Source: Aureimonas altamirensis (GTDB lineage: Bacteria > Pseudomonadota > Alphaproteobacteria > Rhizobiales > Rhizobiaceae). Taken from it: a DNA stretch of 64,000 bases. Positions 16,536 through 24,619 of this stretch are shown here, one piece after another. Positions within the stretch are counted from its first letter, which is position 1; the number at the start of each line of letters is the position of its first letter. The translations under genes were made by a program, and so were the position numbers. The stretch covers positions 1 to 64,000 of the forward strand of contig NZ_BBWQ01000009.1 in the NCBI RefSeq assembly GCF_001463885.1. The letters run 5' to 3'. The notes below the pieces were generated by a model. The model saw only the letters and a list, made by a program, of their open reading frames with translations, was not told where the DNA came from and did not search any database.

Positions 16536-17288
16536 GTGCCCGAGACGATCGACATGGGCTTCATCATCGCGGCCACGCTGGCGGCGTTCCTTGTCGGGCT
16601 GTCCAAGGGCGGACTGTCGATGGTCGGCATGCTGGGTGTGCCCGTGCTGGCCCTGACCATGCCGCCCTTGCAGGCAACGGCCCTTCTGGCGCCGATCTAT
16701 GTGGCCAGCGACATGGTCGGCGTCTACCTGTACCGGCATCGCTTTTCCGGCCGCAACCTGGCCATCCTGATCCCGGCGGCCGGGCTCGGCATCGGCGTCG
16801 GATGGGCAACCGCCAGCATCGCCGATGCGCGCATGGTGACGCTGCTGATCGGGTTGATCGGCCTTGTCTTCTGCGTGGACATGTTCCTGAAGCGCAAACG
16901 CACGGTGCCGCCGCGCCCGGCCGATGTGCCGCGAGGCGTCGTCTGGGGTGCGGTCATCGGCTTCACCAGCTTCGTCTCCCATGCGGGCGCGCCGCCCTTC
17001 CAGGTTTATGTCCTGCCGCAGCGGCTGGAAAAGACGGTCTTCGCCGGCACGACGACCATCACCTTCGCGGCCGTCAACGCCATGAAGCTGGTGCCTTACA
17101 CGGCGCTTGGGCAGTTCACCCTGCGCAATCTGGAGTTTGCGGCGATGCTGCTGCCGGTCGCGCTTTTCGGCACGGTTGCCGGTTGGTGGCTGGTGCGGCG
17201 GCTGCCGGAGCGCGGCTTCTACCTGTTCGTGCAGGCCACGCTGTTTCTGGTGTCGCTGAAACTGGTGGCCGACGCGCTCTTCTCCTGA
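16536..17288 (+). CDS. TauE/SafE (TSUP) family sulfite/anion exporter
   Basis: This 250-residue membrane protein has about eight hydrophobic segments. The family motif LVGLSKGGLSMVGMLGVP lies in the first helix pair, and the second half repeats it with GFTSFVSHAGAPPFQVYVLP, as expected for the inverted-repeat DUF81 fold. Members move sulfite, sulfoacetate or related organosulfur anions. The GTG at 16536 is preferred because GAGG lies 5 nt upstream; an ATG at 16554 would remove six residues. It diverges from the MFS gene. The sulfur-compound transporter at 17971-19251 is nearby, but the two are separated by a toxin-antitoxin pair. Confidence 0.87.
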   Translation: MPETIDMGFIIAATLAAFLVGLSKGGLSMVGMLGVPVLALTMPPLQATALLAPIYVASDMVGVYLYRHRFSGRNLAILIPAAGLGIGVGWATASIADARMVTLLIGLIGLVFCVDMFLKRKRTVPPRPADVPRGVVWGAVIGFTSFVSHAGAPPFQVYVLPQRLEKTVFAGTTTITFAAVNAMKLVPYTALGQFTLRNLEFAAMLLPVALFGTVAGWWLVRRLPERGFYLFVQATLFLVSLKLVADALFS

Positions 17289-17331
17289 CGTTCGGCCCAG
17301 TAATGCCACGGGACGAGTAGGGCGGATCCGT

Positions 17332-17367
17332 TGAAATGTGCCTCATGTGAGCTACATTCAGCACATG
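17332..17367 (+). promoter_or_regulatory. Promoter and nested operator of the toxin-antitoxin operon
   Basis: TTGAAA (17332-17337) and TACATT (17354-17359) are spaced by 16 bp, close to a sigma-70 consensus. Overlapping them are nested inverted repeats: ATGTGC (17337-17342) with GCACAT (17362-17367), and ATGT (17346-17349) with ACAT (17355-17358). This is the expected layout for autorepression by a RelB/DinJ antitoxin. Confidence 0.55.
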
Positions 17368-17382
17368 GAAAGGAGGCTGATC

Positions 17383-17661
17383 ATGGCTTCTCGTGCATTT
17401 GTGCGCGCTCGCATCGACGAGCGCTTGAAAGACGAGGCAGCGGCCGTGCTGGCCGAAATGGGGCTGACCGTGTCCGATGTCGTGCGGATGACGTTGACCC
17501 GCGTCGCAAAGGACAAGGCCTTGCCCTTCGAATTGAAGGTACCGAACGCCGAAACGCGCGCCGCAATCACGGAATCGCGCGCTTTGGCGAAGGCCCGTAA
17601 GGCACGCTTCAGCAGCGGTCAGGAATTGTTTGATGGCCTCGACGAAGAAAACCGCAAGTAG
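17383..17661 (+). CDS. RelB/DinJ-family antitoxin
   Basis: This 92-residue protein starts at an ATG directly behind an ideal AAAGGAGG site. The N-terminus (RAFVRARIDERLKDEAAAV) is the ribbon-helix-helix DNA-binding part, with the characteristic LTVSDVVRMTLTRVA helix. The positively charged tail after residue 60 would wrap and inhibit the toxin. It overlaps the toxin start by 29 bp, the standard order of antitoxin first. It probably represses its own promoter through the palindromes at 17337-17367. Confidence 0.87.
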   Translation: MASRAFVRARIDERLKDEAAAVLAEMGLTVSDVVRMTLTRVAKDKALPFELKVPNAETRAAITESRALAKARKARFSSGQELFDGLDEENRK

Positions 17662-17953
17662 CAAGCGGGCTTCGCTGCCAAGATCGGCCGACTATACAAA
17701 AAGCTTCGTAAAGGATTGGGAGCGGCTGACCCGTTCTGGCCGCTACAACATGCGCCAGATCAAGGAGGCCATGCTTCTTCTGATAGCGAACGACGAACCG
17801 CTCGGCCAGGAATGGCTTGACCACGCCCTGAAGGGGGACTGGGCGGACCACCGGGAATGTCATATCGGCGGGGATTTCCTTCTGGTGTATCGGGTGGACG
17901 GCAACAGCGTGATCTTCGTGCGCGCCGGTACCCACGCTGAGCTGTTCGAGTAA
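17633..17953 (+). CDS. yafQ: YafQ/RelE-family mRNA interferase toxin
   Basis: This 106-residue ribonuclease toxin is of the YafQ branch. The C-terminal core carries the expected histidine and acidic residues: LDHALKGDWADHRECHIGGD, followed by FLLVYRVD and VRAGTHAELF, where the last His matches the catalytic position of YafQ. The ATG at 17633 has an AGGA site 8 nt upstream and lies inside the antitoxin gene. YafQ-type toxins cut mRNA in the ribosomal A site. All conserved residues seem intact, so the module should be functional. Confidence 0.88.
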   Translation: MASTKKTASSKRASLPRSADYTKSFVKDWERLTRSGRYNMRQIKEAMLLLIANDEPLGQEWLDHALKGDWADHRECHIGGDFLLVYRVDGNSVIFVRAGTHAELFE

Positions 17954-17970
17954 TCGACGCGCTCTGACCT

Positions 17971-19251
17971 TCAAGCGCCGTCGCCGCCGGCGACCGCGCC
18001 GCGCCGTTCTGCAAAGAAGAAAGGGCGCAGCTTCACGCCGACGATGTTACCGGCGAATGCCGCGACCGCCCAAAGCCAGCCATGCAGGCTGCCGGACGCG
18101 ATGCCCGAGAAGTAGGCCCCGATATTGCAGCCATAGGCGATGCGCGCGCCGTATCCCAGAAGCAGCCCGCCGATGACCGCCGCCACGAGCGAGCGCAGCG
18201 GAATGCGCAGCGACGGCGCGAAGCGGCCTGCCAGCGCCGCAGCCAGCATGGCGCCGGCGATGATGCCGAAATTCATGACCGAGGTGATGTCGGCAAAGAC
18301 GCTTTCCGACAAGGCGCGGGCATTACCCGGCATCTGCCAATAGGCCCATGCCGTCGGGTCGATGCCGACGAGTTGCGCTGCCTTAGCGCCCCACAGCGCA
18401 AAGGCGGACGTGATGCCCCAGGGACGCCCGGCCAGCGCCAGCGTGACGAAGTTGAGGATGGCCAGCGCAACCGCACCGAACACCAGCGGCCAGGGCCCGC
18501 GCAGATAGCGCTGCAAGCCGTGGCGCGGCGAGGGCGGCGCCTGTTCAAGCTTGCCGCCGTTGCGGCGCTTTTCGATCACCACCGTCAGGGCGGCGATGGC
18601 GGCGAAAAGGGCCAGCGAAACCGCGATCCCGACAGGCGCCCCGAGCGAAACCAGCGTCACCGGCTGGAACGACGGAAGCGCGACCCACCAGTCGAAATTG
18701 ATGGTCGCCAGCACCGAGCCGATGATGAAGAACAGCAGCGTCACGAGCATCCGGGCATTGCCTCCACCCGCGGTGAAGAGCGTGCCGGACGCGCAGCCGC
18801 CGCCCATCTGCATGCCGATGCCGAACATGAAAGCCCCGACGATGACCGAGGTGGACAGCGGCGAAACGTTACCGCGCACCTCTTCGCCGAAGAGCGTGCC
18901 GGAGGCGAGGACAGGAAAGAACAGGAGCACGGCGACGGCCAGAAGCACCATCTGGGCCCTCAGGCCCCGGCCGCGCCCTTCCAGGATGAAGACCCGCCAT
19001 GCCGAGGTAAAGCCGAAGGCCGCGTGATAGAGCGCCATTCCGAGTGCGCCGCCCGTCAGGAACAGTGCGCCCTGCCTGGGGCCGAAGGCCAGGGCCAGTG
19101 CGACCGTGCCGATGGCAAGAGCGGCGAGCGCCCCGAAGACCCGGGGATGGGGCCGTGGCGCCGGAACGTGGTGCGGCGATGGTGGACATGGCGAACCTCG
19201 ATATGCGGAATGGCTGCGTTTGACGCCGTAGATAGACCCGGCACAGCGCAA
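17971..19251 (-). CDS. YeeE/YedE (TsuA-like) sulfur-compound transporter
   Basis: This protein of up to 426 residues has about nine to ten hydrophobic segments. Its two family motifs each contain a conserved cysteine: QMGGGCASGTLFTAGGGN in the first half and IAYGCNIGAYFSGIASGS near the end. YeeE/TsuA proteins import thiosulfate by passing it between such cysteines, so thiosulfate or another reduced sulfur anion is likely. The start is unresolved. The frame opens at a TTG (19251) with no visible ribosome site, and no in-frame ATG occurs before the first membrane segment; an ATG at about 19189 is in a different frame. A small sequencing or real frameshift near the N-terminus is possible. The stop is 17 bp from that of the convergent toxin gene. 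Confidence 0.85.
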   Translation of the reverse strand: MRCAGSIYGVKRSHSAYRGSPCPPSPHHVPAPRPHPRVFGALAALAIGTVALALAFGPRQGALFLTGGALGMALYHAAFGFTSAWRVFILEGRGRGLRAQMVLLAVAVLLFFPVLASGTLFGEEVRGNVSPLSTSVIVGAFMFGIGMQMGGGCASGTLFTAGGGNARMLVTLLFFIIGSVLATINFDWWVALPSFQPVTLVSLGAPVGIAVSLALFAAIAALTVVIEKRRNGGKLEQAPPSPRHGLQRYLRGPWPLVFGAVALAILNFVTLALAGRPWGITSAFALWGAKAAQLVGIDPTAWAYWQMPGNARALSESVFADITSVMNFGIIAGAMLAAALAGRFAPSLRIPLRSLVAAVIGGLLLGYGARIAYGCNIGAYFSGIASGSLHGWLWAVAAFAGNIVGVKLRPFFFAERRGAVAGGDGA

Positions 19252-19306
19252 TTACGAAGCATGGCTTATCGTATTTGAGGCCTGACGCGGCATGGTGTTC
19301 TATCGT

Positions 19307-20470
19307 CTACACCTGGGCATGCGGGTCCAGCGCGTCGCGCAGGCCATCTCCGAGAAACGAGAAGGCCAGCACCACCGCGATGACCGGCAGCATCGGGAAC
19401 AGTAGCCATGGATACAGCGCCACGGCCTCGATGTTCTGTGCTTCCGTCAACAGGACACCCCAGCTTGTGATCGGCGGGCGCAATCCGAGGCCGAGGAAGC
19501 TGAGCGCCGTCTCGGCGAGGATCATGGTGGGAATGGACAGGGATGCCGAGGCGATCAGATGGCTCATGAAATTGGGTATGAGATGCCGCCCGATGATGCG
19601 CGCCGGCCTTGCTCCCATGGTGACGGCGGCGGCGGTAAAATCTTCCTCGCGCAGGGATAGCAGCTTGGAGCGCACGGCGCGCGCCAGCGATGGCCAATCC
19701 AGCAGGGCAAGAATGAGCGTGATGCCGAAATAGACAAGAAGCGGGCTCCACGTGACCGGGAGCGCGGCCGACAGGGCCAGCCAAAGCGGAAGCTCCGGAA
19801 TGGAGCGGAGCACCTCCGTCACCCGCTGGACCCAATAGTCTATCCTGCCGCCGAAATACCCGGCCATGCCTCCGAAAAACAGGCCGAGCACGAAGGACAG
19901 GGCAACGCCGACAAGGCCGATGGTGAGCGATATGCGCGCGCCGTAAAGAACGCGCGACAGCATGTCCCGCCCCAGCCTGTCGGTGCCCATCAGGAACAGC
20001 GTGCCGCCGTCCGGCGGGCAGACGAGATGCAGGTTGCCCTCGACGAGGCCCCAGAAGGAATAGGGCTCGCCCCGGCAGAAAAAGCGGAGCGGCATCGGGG
20101 TGGTGCGCTCTTCGGCATAGCTGCGCTCGAGCGTCTCCATGTCCAGCGTTCCCACCATGCGGTAGGTGAAGGGGCCGATGAGACTGCCCTCATGGAAAAG
20201 ATGCACCGGCTGCGGCGGCATGAAGATGAAATCGGTATGGCGTGCGGCCAGCGGATAGGGCGCCAGGAACTCGGAAATCAGGATGGACGCGTAGGCGAAG
20301 CCCAGGAAGACAAGCGAGAACAGCGCCAGCCGGTGGCGGCAGAAGCGCCACCAGACAAGCTGCCCCTGCGACGCGCGCATGAACCGCTCCGACCGCATGG
20401 TGCCCAGCGCCTGTGTGCGGCCAGGGTCGAACGGCTCGGTGGAGACGAAGTGCGGCAGGCGCCCGCTCAT
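19307..20470 (-). CDS. Peptide-type ABC transporter permease (DppC/YejE-like)
   Basis: This 387-residue permease has a first membrane helix near residue 50, a long periplasmic loop (about 75-155), and then the binding-protein-dependent transport domain with five helices. LFLMGTDRLGRDMLSRVLYG and the EAA-type loop FTAAAVTMGARPARIIGRHL mark it as DppC-like. The extended loop with EERTTPMPLRFF recalls YejE. It is the last gene of a minus-strand operon and overlaps the DppB-like gene by 4 bp. It forms the inner-membrane channel of an importer for peptides or, given the lyase domain on the ATPase, perhaps oligosaccharides. Confidence 0.92.
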   Translation of the reverse strand: MSGRLPHFVSTEPFDPGRTQALGTMRSERFMRASQGQLVWWRFCRHRLALFSLVFLGFAYASILISEFLAPYPLAARHTDFIFMPPQPVHLFHEGSLIGPFTYRMVGTLDMETLERSYAEERTTPMPLRFFCRGEPYSFWGLVEGNLHLVCPPDGGTLFLMGTDRLGRDMLSRVLYGARISLTIGLVGVALSFVLGLFFGGMAGYFGGRIDYWVQRVTEVLRSIPELPLWLALSAALPVTWSPLLVYFGITLILALLDWPSLARAVRSKLLSLREEDFTAAAVTMGARPARIIGRHLIPNFMSHLIASASLSIPTMILAETALSFLGLGLRPPITSWGVLLTEAQNIEAVALYPWLLFPMLPVIAVVLAFSFLGDGLRDALDPHAQV

Positions 20471-21465
20471 GCCTTGCGTTCCGCCTGCAGGCGGACACGC
20501 GGGTCCACCATGGCCAGCAGGATATCGGACAGGAACATGCCGACGACGGTCAGAAGCGCCAGGAACATCAGGAAGGAGCCTGCGAGATACATGTCCTGGC
20601 TTCGCAGAGCGGATAAAAGCATCGGCCCCGTGGTGGGCAACGACATCACCGCCGAAACGATGACCGAACCCGAGACCACCTGGGGCAGCAGCGTGCCGAT
20701 ATCCGAGATGAAGGGGTTCAGCACGGCGCGCAGCGGATAGCGGCGCAGCAGCCGCCCCTCGGGCACGCCGCGTGCCCGCGCGGCGACCACATAAGGGCGG
20801 TGCAGCTCGTCCATCAGATTGGCGCGCAGGCGGCGGATCATTCCGGCAGTGCCCGCCGTGCCGATGACGACCACCGGCACCACCAGATGCGCCAGCAGCG
20901 ATCCCGCCTTGGCCGTGCTCCAGGGCGCATCGACATATTCCGGGTCCGTCAATCCGCCGATCGACAGCCCGAAATATCGGTTCGACAGATACAACAGGAT
21001 CAGCGCCAGCAGGAAGTTCGGTGTTGCCAGGCCGAGATAGCCGAGAAACGAGAGCCCATGGTCGGCAAGGCCGTATGGGCGGGTGGCCACATAGATGCCG
21101 ATGGGAAAGGACACGGCATAGATGAACAGGATGGTGGCGAAGTTCAGCACCAGCGACAGGAAGAGGCGGTCACCGACGACGTCGCTGACGGGCATGCCGT
21201 ATTCGAAGGAATAGCCGAGATCGCCATGCAGCAACCCGCCCACCCAGGTCAGGTATTGAAGCGGCATGGGCTTGTCGAGGCCGTACTGCTGGCGCAGGAA
21301 CTCGATCCTGTCCTGGTCCACCGTTTCGCCCGATGCCTGCATTTCGGCGATGGTGGTGGTGAGGTAATCGCCCGGCGGCAACTGGATGATGACGAACACG
21401 ATGACGCTGATGGCCAGGAGCGTGCCTGCCATCGTTGCCAGCCTTCGCGCAATGTATGACAGCAT
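20467..21465 (-). CDS. Peptide-type ABC transporter permease (DppB/YejB-like)
   Basis: This 332-residue permease starts with the family-typical MLSYIARRLATMAGTLLAIS helix, followed by VIVFVIIQLPPGDYL. It has about six membrane helices and the EAA loop YVVAARARGVPEGRLLRRYPL. It pairs with the DppC-like protein, whose gene overlaps it by 4 bp, and starts 6 bp after the binding-protein stop. This is a typical tightly coupled importer operon. Confidence 0.93.
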   Translation of the reverse strand: MLSYIARRLATMAGTLLAISVIVFVIIQLPPGDYLTTTIAEMQASGETVDQDRIEFLRQQYGLDKPMPLQYLTWVGGLLHGDLGYSFEYGMPVSDVVGDRLFLSLVLNFATILFIYAVSFPIGIYVATRPYGLADHGLSFLGYLGLATPNFLLALILLYLSNRYFGLSIGGLTDPEYVDAPWSTAKAGSLLAHLVVPVVVIGTAGTAGMIRRLRANLMDELHRPYVVAARARGVPEGRLLRRYPLRAVLNPFISDIGTLLPQVVSGSVIVSAVMSLPTTGPMLLSALRSQDMYLAGSFLMFLALLTVVGMFLSDILLAMVDPRVRLQAERKA

Positions 21466-21471
21466 CGGCGC

Positions 21472-23388
21472 TCAGCCCCGCCCTTCGGCCACCTGCGCGG
21501 GCCGCGTCAGGAAGAAGCTGTCCGGCCGGTACATGCCGAAGAAGGCGCCGGGATTCCAGTTGTAGATACCCCGTTGCGGAACGTTCTTCAGCCGGTCGGA
21601 TACGACGACGATCTGGTCGATATTGGAAACGATGCCGATCCGCAGCGCCTCGTCGGCGTTGATGCGCAGCATCTCGCGCCAGATCTCGGCCTTGCGGGCT
21701 TCGTCAGTCGTTTCGCTCCACTCGGCGTTGAGCGCCAGAAGCTGCCGCGCGGCGGGCATGTCGGGCTCCGCTCCCGACGAGCCCTTGGTTTCGTACCAGG
21801 CACCCCAGGCGGGCCATTCCGGCTGGCGCGAGTTGGTGGGTGCAAGCTCGGCCGGGTCTGATTTCGCGATGGGCAGGGCATTCTCGAGGCCCGTCCATAC
21901 CGACATCAGCGTCAGGCCTGCCGATATCCGGCGCTCCATGGTTTCGCGCTCGCCGGTGCGGGTGATGAGCGTGATGCCGATCTTGCCCAAATCTTCGGCC
22001 ACCAGCTCCAGCACGTCGACCTGCTCGGTATCCTCGCCGGCCGTCTCGACCACGATGATCATCGGCCGCCCGTCGGGCAGAAGGCGAACCCCTCCGGGTC
22101 CGCGCTTGTCGAGGCCCAGCCCGTCCAGAAGCCTTTGCGCATAGGCGGGGTCGTAGCCCGCATAAAGGTTGGCCGTGCGCGCGTCGTAAAGGGGCGATTG
22201 CGGCTCCACCGTATCGATGCCCGGCCGCCCCAGCCCGTAATAGATGGCCTTGTTGATGTCTTCGCGGTTGATGGACAGCGACAAGGCGCGGCGGAAATCC
22301 GCCTGCCGGAAGAGGTCGGCCCAGACCGCGTCCTGCGCGTTGAGGTTGGGAAACAGCACCAGCCGCGAGCCGCGTCCGCTTTGCCAGCGCCGCACTTCGA
22401 AATCCTCGATCTTTTCGGCCCGGTTCAGGAAGGCGAAATTGGCGAGCCCCAGATAGCTGGCCTGCAGGTCCGCCTCGCCGGCGCCCGTCTTGGCGGGGAT
22501 CAGGCGCGGGGCGGCGATGCTCATCGCCACCTCGTCGATATAGGGAAGCTGATGTCCGTCCGGGTCGACGCGATGGAAAAACGGATTGCGGGCGAAGATG
22601 AACCGATCCGATGGCGGATACGTCCTCAGAACCCACGGCTCCAGCGAGGGCATGTCGGGATTGCTGTTCTTGTAGGCCTGGTCGAACTTGAAATGCAGCG
22701 CGACCCAGTTGCGCTGGCCGGCTTCGGCTACGGCGCGTTCTAACTGCTCCGGCTCTGCGTAGCGGGCATGAAACTGCTTCAGGTAATGGGCCGGGCGGAA
22801 GATGTAGAGCGGTTGCGCGCCAGCGATCGCCGGCAGGAAATAGGGGTTCGGCGCATCCCATTCGTAGCGCACGGTCACGGCATCGGGAAAGGTGACGCGC
22901 GGCGGCTTGCCGTCTACCAGCAGCTCGCGCGGCGGGCCATAGGGGGCAAGTTCGACATTGTTGGCGATGTCTTCCCAGTAGTAGCGGAAATCGTCGGCGG
23001 TGAAGGGTGCGCCGTCCGACCAGCGGTGCCCCGGCCGCAGGCGGAAGGTGAAGATGCGACCGTCCTCCACCTCCACGGCCCTGGCGATGTCCGGTGCCAG
23101 GGTGCCCTCGGGCGTGTAGCCGACAAGGCGGGCGTAGCCGTACACGACCATGCGCCGCGTATCCTTGGCCTGGCCTTCGATCAGCCGCAGCGTGCCGCCA
23201 TAAGAGCCGATCTCGCCGCCATGGGCGCGCGGATCGTAGACCAGCGGCTCAACGGGAATCCGCTCCGAGACGGGCGGAAGGCTGCCATCCGCAACCCGCT
23301 GGGCCAAGGCAGGCGGCTCACGCCAATCCTGCGCCAGGGCCGGCGCGGCCATGGCGGCCAGAAAAAGGAGGATCGCGGGCAGCCGCAT
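21472..23388 (-). CDS. Family 5 extracellular substrate-binding protein (ABC importer)
   Basis: This 638-residue receptor is long for the family (about 500-550 is common), as in YejA-like and some oligosaccharide receptors. The signal peptide MRLPAILLFLAAMAAPALA is clear, with cleavage before QDW. Family 5 motifs include FTFRLRPGHRWSDGAPFTAD and ALSLSINREDINKAIYYGLG. The start at 23388 is chosen because the longer frame to 23469 puts an unrelated stretch before the signal peptide. It lies between the FkbM methyltransferase and the permeases. The ligand is unknown; peptides are the family default, but the lyase domain in the operon raises the possibility of a glycan fragment. Confidence 0.92.
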   Translation of the reverse strand: MRLPAILLFLAAMAAPALAQDWREPPALAQRVADGSLPPVSERIPVEPLVYDPRAHGGEIGSYGGTLRLIEGQAKDTRRMVVYGYARLVGYTPEGTLAPDIARAVEVEDGRIFTFRLRPGHRWSDGAPFTADDFRYYWEDIANNVELAPYGPPRELLVDGKPPRVTFPDAVTVRYEWDAPNPYFLPAIAGAQPLYIFRPAHYLKQFHARYAEPEQLERAVAEAGQRNWVALHFKFDQAYKNSNPDMPSLEPWVLRTYPPSDRFIFARNPFFHRVDPDGHQLPYIDEVAMSIAAPRLIPAKTGAGEADLQASYLGLANFAFLNRAEKIEDFEVRRWQSGRGSRLVLFPNLNAQDAVWADLFRQADFRRALSLSINREDINKAIYYGLGRPGIDTVEPQSPLYDARTANLYAGYDPAYAQRLLDGLGLDKRGPGGVRLLPDGRPMIIVVETAGEDTEQVDVLELVAEDLGKIGITLITRTGERETMERRISAGLTLMSVWTGLENALPIAKSDPAELAPTNSRQPEWPAWGAWYETKGSSGAEPDMPAARQLLALNAEWSETTDEARKAEIWREMLRINADEALRIGIVSNIDQIVVVSDRLKNVPQRGIYNWNPGAFFGMYRPDSFFLTRPAQVAEGRG

Positions 23389-23404
23389 GCGATGCAATCT
23401 CCGC

Positions 23405-24619
23405 TCAGGCAGCACGAGGCAATACCAGAAGGTTGGTGTGCCCCTTGTCGGAAAAGACGCGCTCGACACCGTAATCGTTTTCGCCGAGCCAGAGGCGGAA
23501 AGCCTCCGCCGTGGTCTCGGCCACCTCGATGAAGATGGCGGGGCGGTTGCGTGCGATCACGCCCCTTGCGCCGGACAGGACGTCCATCTCCATCGCCTCG
23601 ACATCGATCTTCAGAAAGTCCACCGGCCCGGTCAAGAGGGCATCGAGTGGTTGAACCTTTATGTCGCCGGCAACATCCTCCACCAGCCGGGTTGCCCCAA
23701 GCCCGCCGCGCTCCGATTTTTCGGCACGCATAACGACCGGCCGTGCGCCGACGCCATGATGCAGCATCGAAAGATCCACATTGGCAAGCCGGTTCCACGC
23801 CACCGCGCGTGCCAGCATGTCGGCTGCCTCGGGCAGGGGCTCGAACGGAATGACGCGGGCCGCCTGCATCGGCCCGGCAAAGAAGATCGTGTGGTTGCCG
23901 GTGTTGGCCCCGATATCGGCGATCACGCGCCCCGGCCCAAGCCGGCGTCCGAGCCACGCCAGCTCGTCAGCCTCAAAGAACAGTCCGCGCGTCTGCTCTC
24001 GTTCGATGCCGGCATTCCGGCCCGTATAGGGCAGAAAATACCGGCTGTCGCCCCAGTCGACGGTAAGCCTTGCCGGGTCCAGGTGAAGACGCGCCAGGAT
24101 GGCGGTGCGTTCAATGGCGCTCAGCGGCTCCGGCTCGGCAGGCCGCTCGCTCAGGGGTTGCGCCAGCTTGACGGTGCGCGCATGGAGCCACAGCGCGAAC
24201 AGGGTGGCGACCTTGTCAACGTCGTCGAGATGGCCGGCCTCGGCAAGCCGGCAGATCGTATCGGTGCGGGCCAACACCGTCTCGCCCACCCACCAGTTGA
24301 GCAGCGCGTGGGGCAGCCGCGCCGCCTCGTCGAAGGCCAGGCGCGACGGCCGCCAAAGGGCAGGCGGGGCCCCCGTAGCCAGCGCCCCGAAGATGATGTC
24401 GTAATGCAGGCTCGCCAATGCGGCCCTGTCCAGCGCCTCCGGGGACGGTGTCTCCTGCGGCGGCGTATGGAACAGCCATTCGCAGCCGCGCTCCCTTGCT
24501 GCCTTTGCAAGGATGGCAAGGCGCATGCCGAATGCCGCCGCCTCCGGGACAGGTACCGCCTCGACGGTTATGAAAGGTCCCGCCGCCGCCAAAGCGGCGT
24601 CGTTGGCCGCAAGGCGCAT
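23405..24619 (-). CDS. FkbM-family methyltransferase with N-terminal extension
   Basis: This is a 404-residue protein. Residues about 230-400 form an FkbM-type SAM-dependent methyltransferase: VIADIGANTGNHTIFFAG (232-249) is the SAM loop, VIPFEPLPE the acidic loop, and VDFLKIDVEAMEMDVLSGA the motif after it. FkbM proteins usually O-methylate sugars in glycans or natural products. Residues 1-160 are not recognisable with confidence; WWVGETVLARTD and the surrounding region faintly resemble a glycosyltransferase-family-2 tail. Its start codon overlaps the upstream stop by one base (TGATG). A methyltransferase inside an importer operon is unusual. Confidence 0.82.
   Translation of the reverse strand: MRLAANDAALAAAGPFITVEAVPVPEAAAFGMRLAILAKAARERGCEWLFHTPPQETPSPEALDRAALASLHYDIIFGALATGAPPALWRPSRLAFDEAARLPHALLNWWVGETVLARTDTICRLAEAGHLDDVDKVATLFALWLHARTVKLAQPLSERPAEPEPLSAIERTAILARLHLDPARLTVDWGDSRYFLPYTGRNAGIEREQTRGLFFEADELAWLGRRLGPGRVIADIGANTGNHTIFFAGPMQAARVIPFEPLPEAADMLARAVAWNRLANVDLSMLHHGVGARPVVMRAEKSERGGLGATRLVEDVAGDIKVQPLDALLTGPVDFLKIDVEAMEMDVLSGARGVIARNRPAIFIEVAETTAEAFRLWLGENDYGVERVFSDKGHTNLLVLPRAA

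Noticed and set aside
14845-16656. 603-codon plus-strand frame opposite the MFS gene
   Set aside because: The sequence is Gln/Arg/Gly-rich and low in hydrophobic residues, typical of the antisense of a membrane protein gene.
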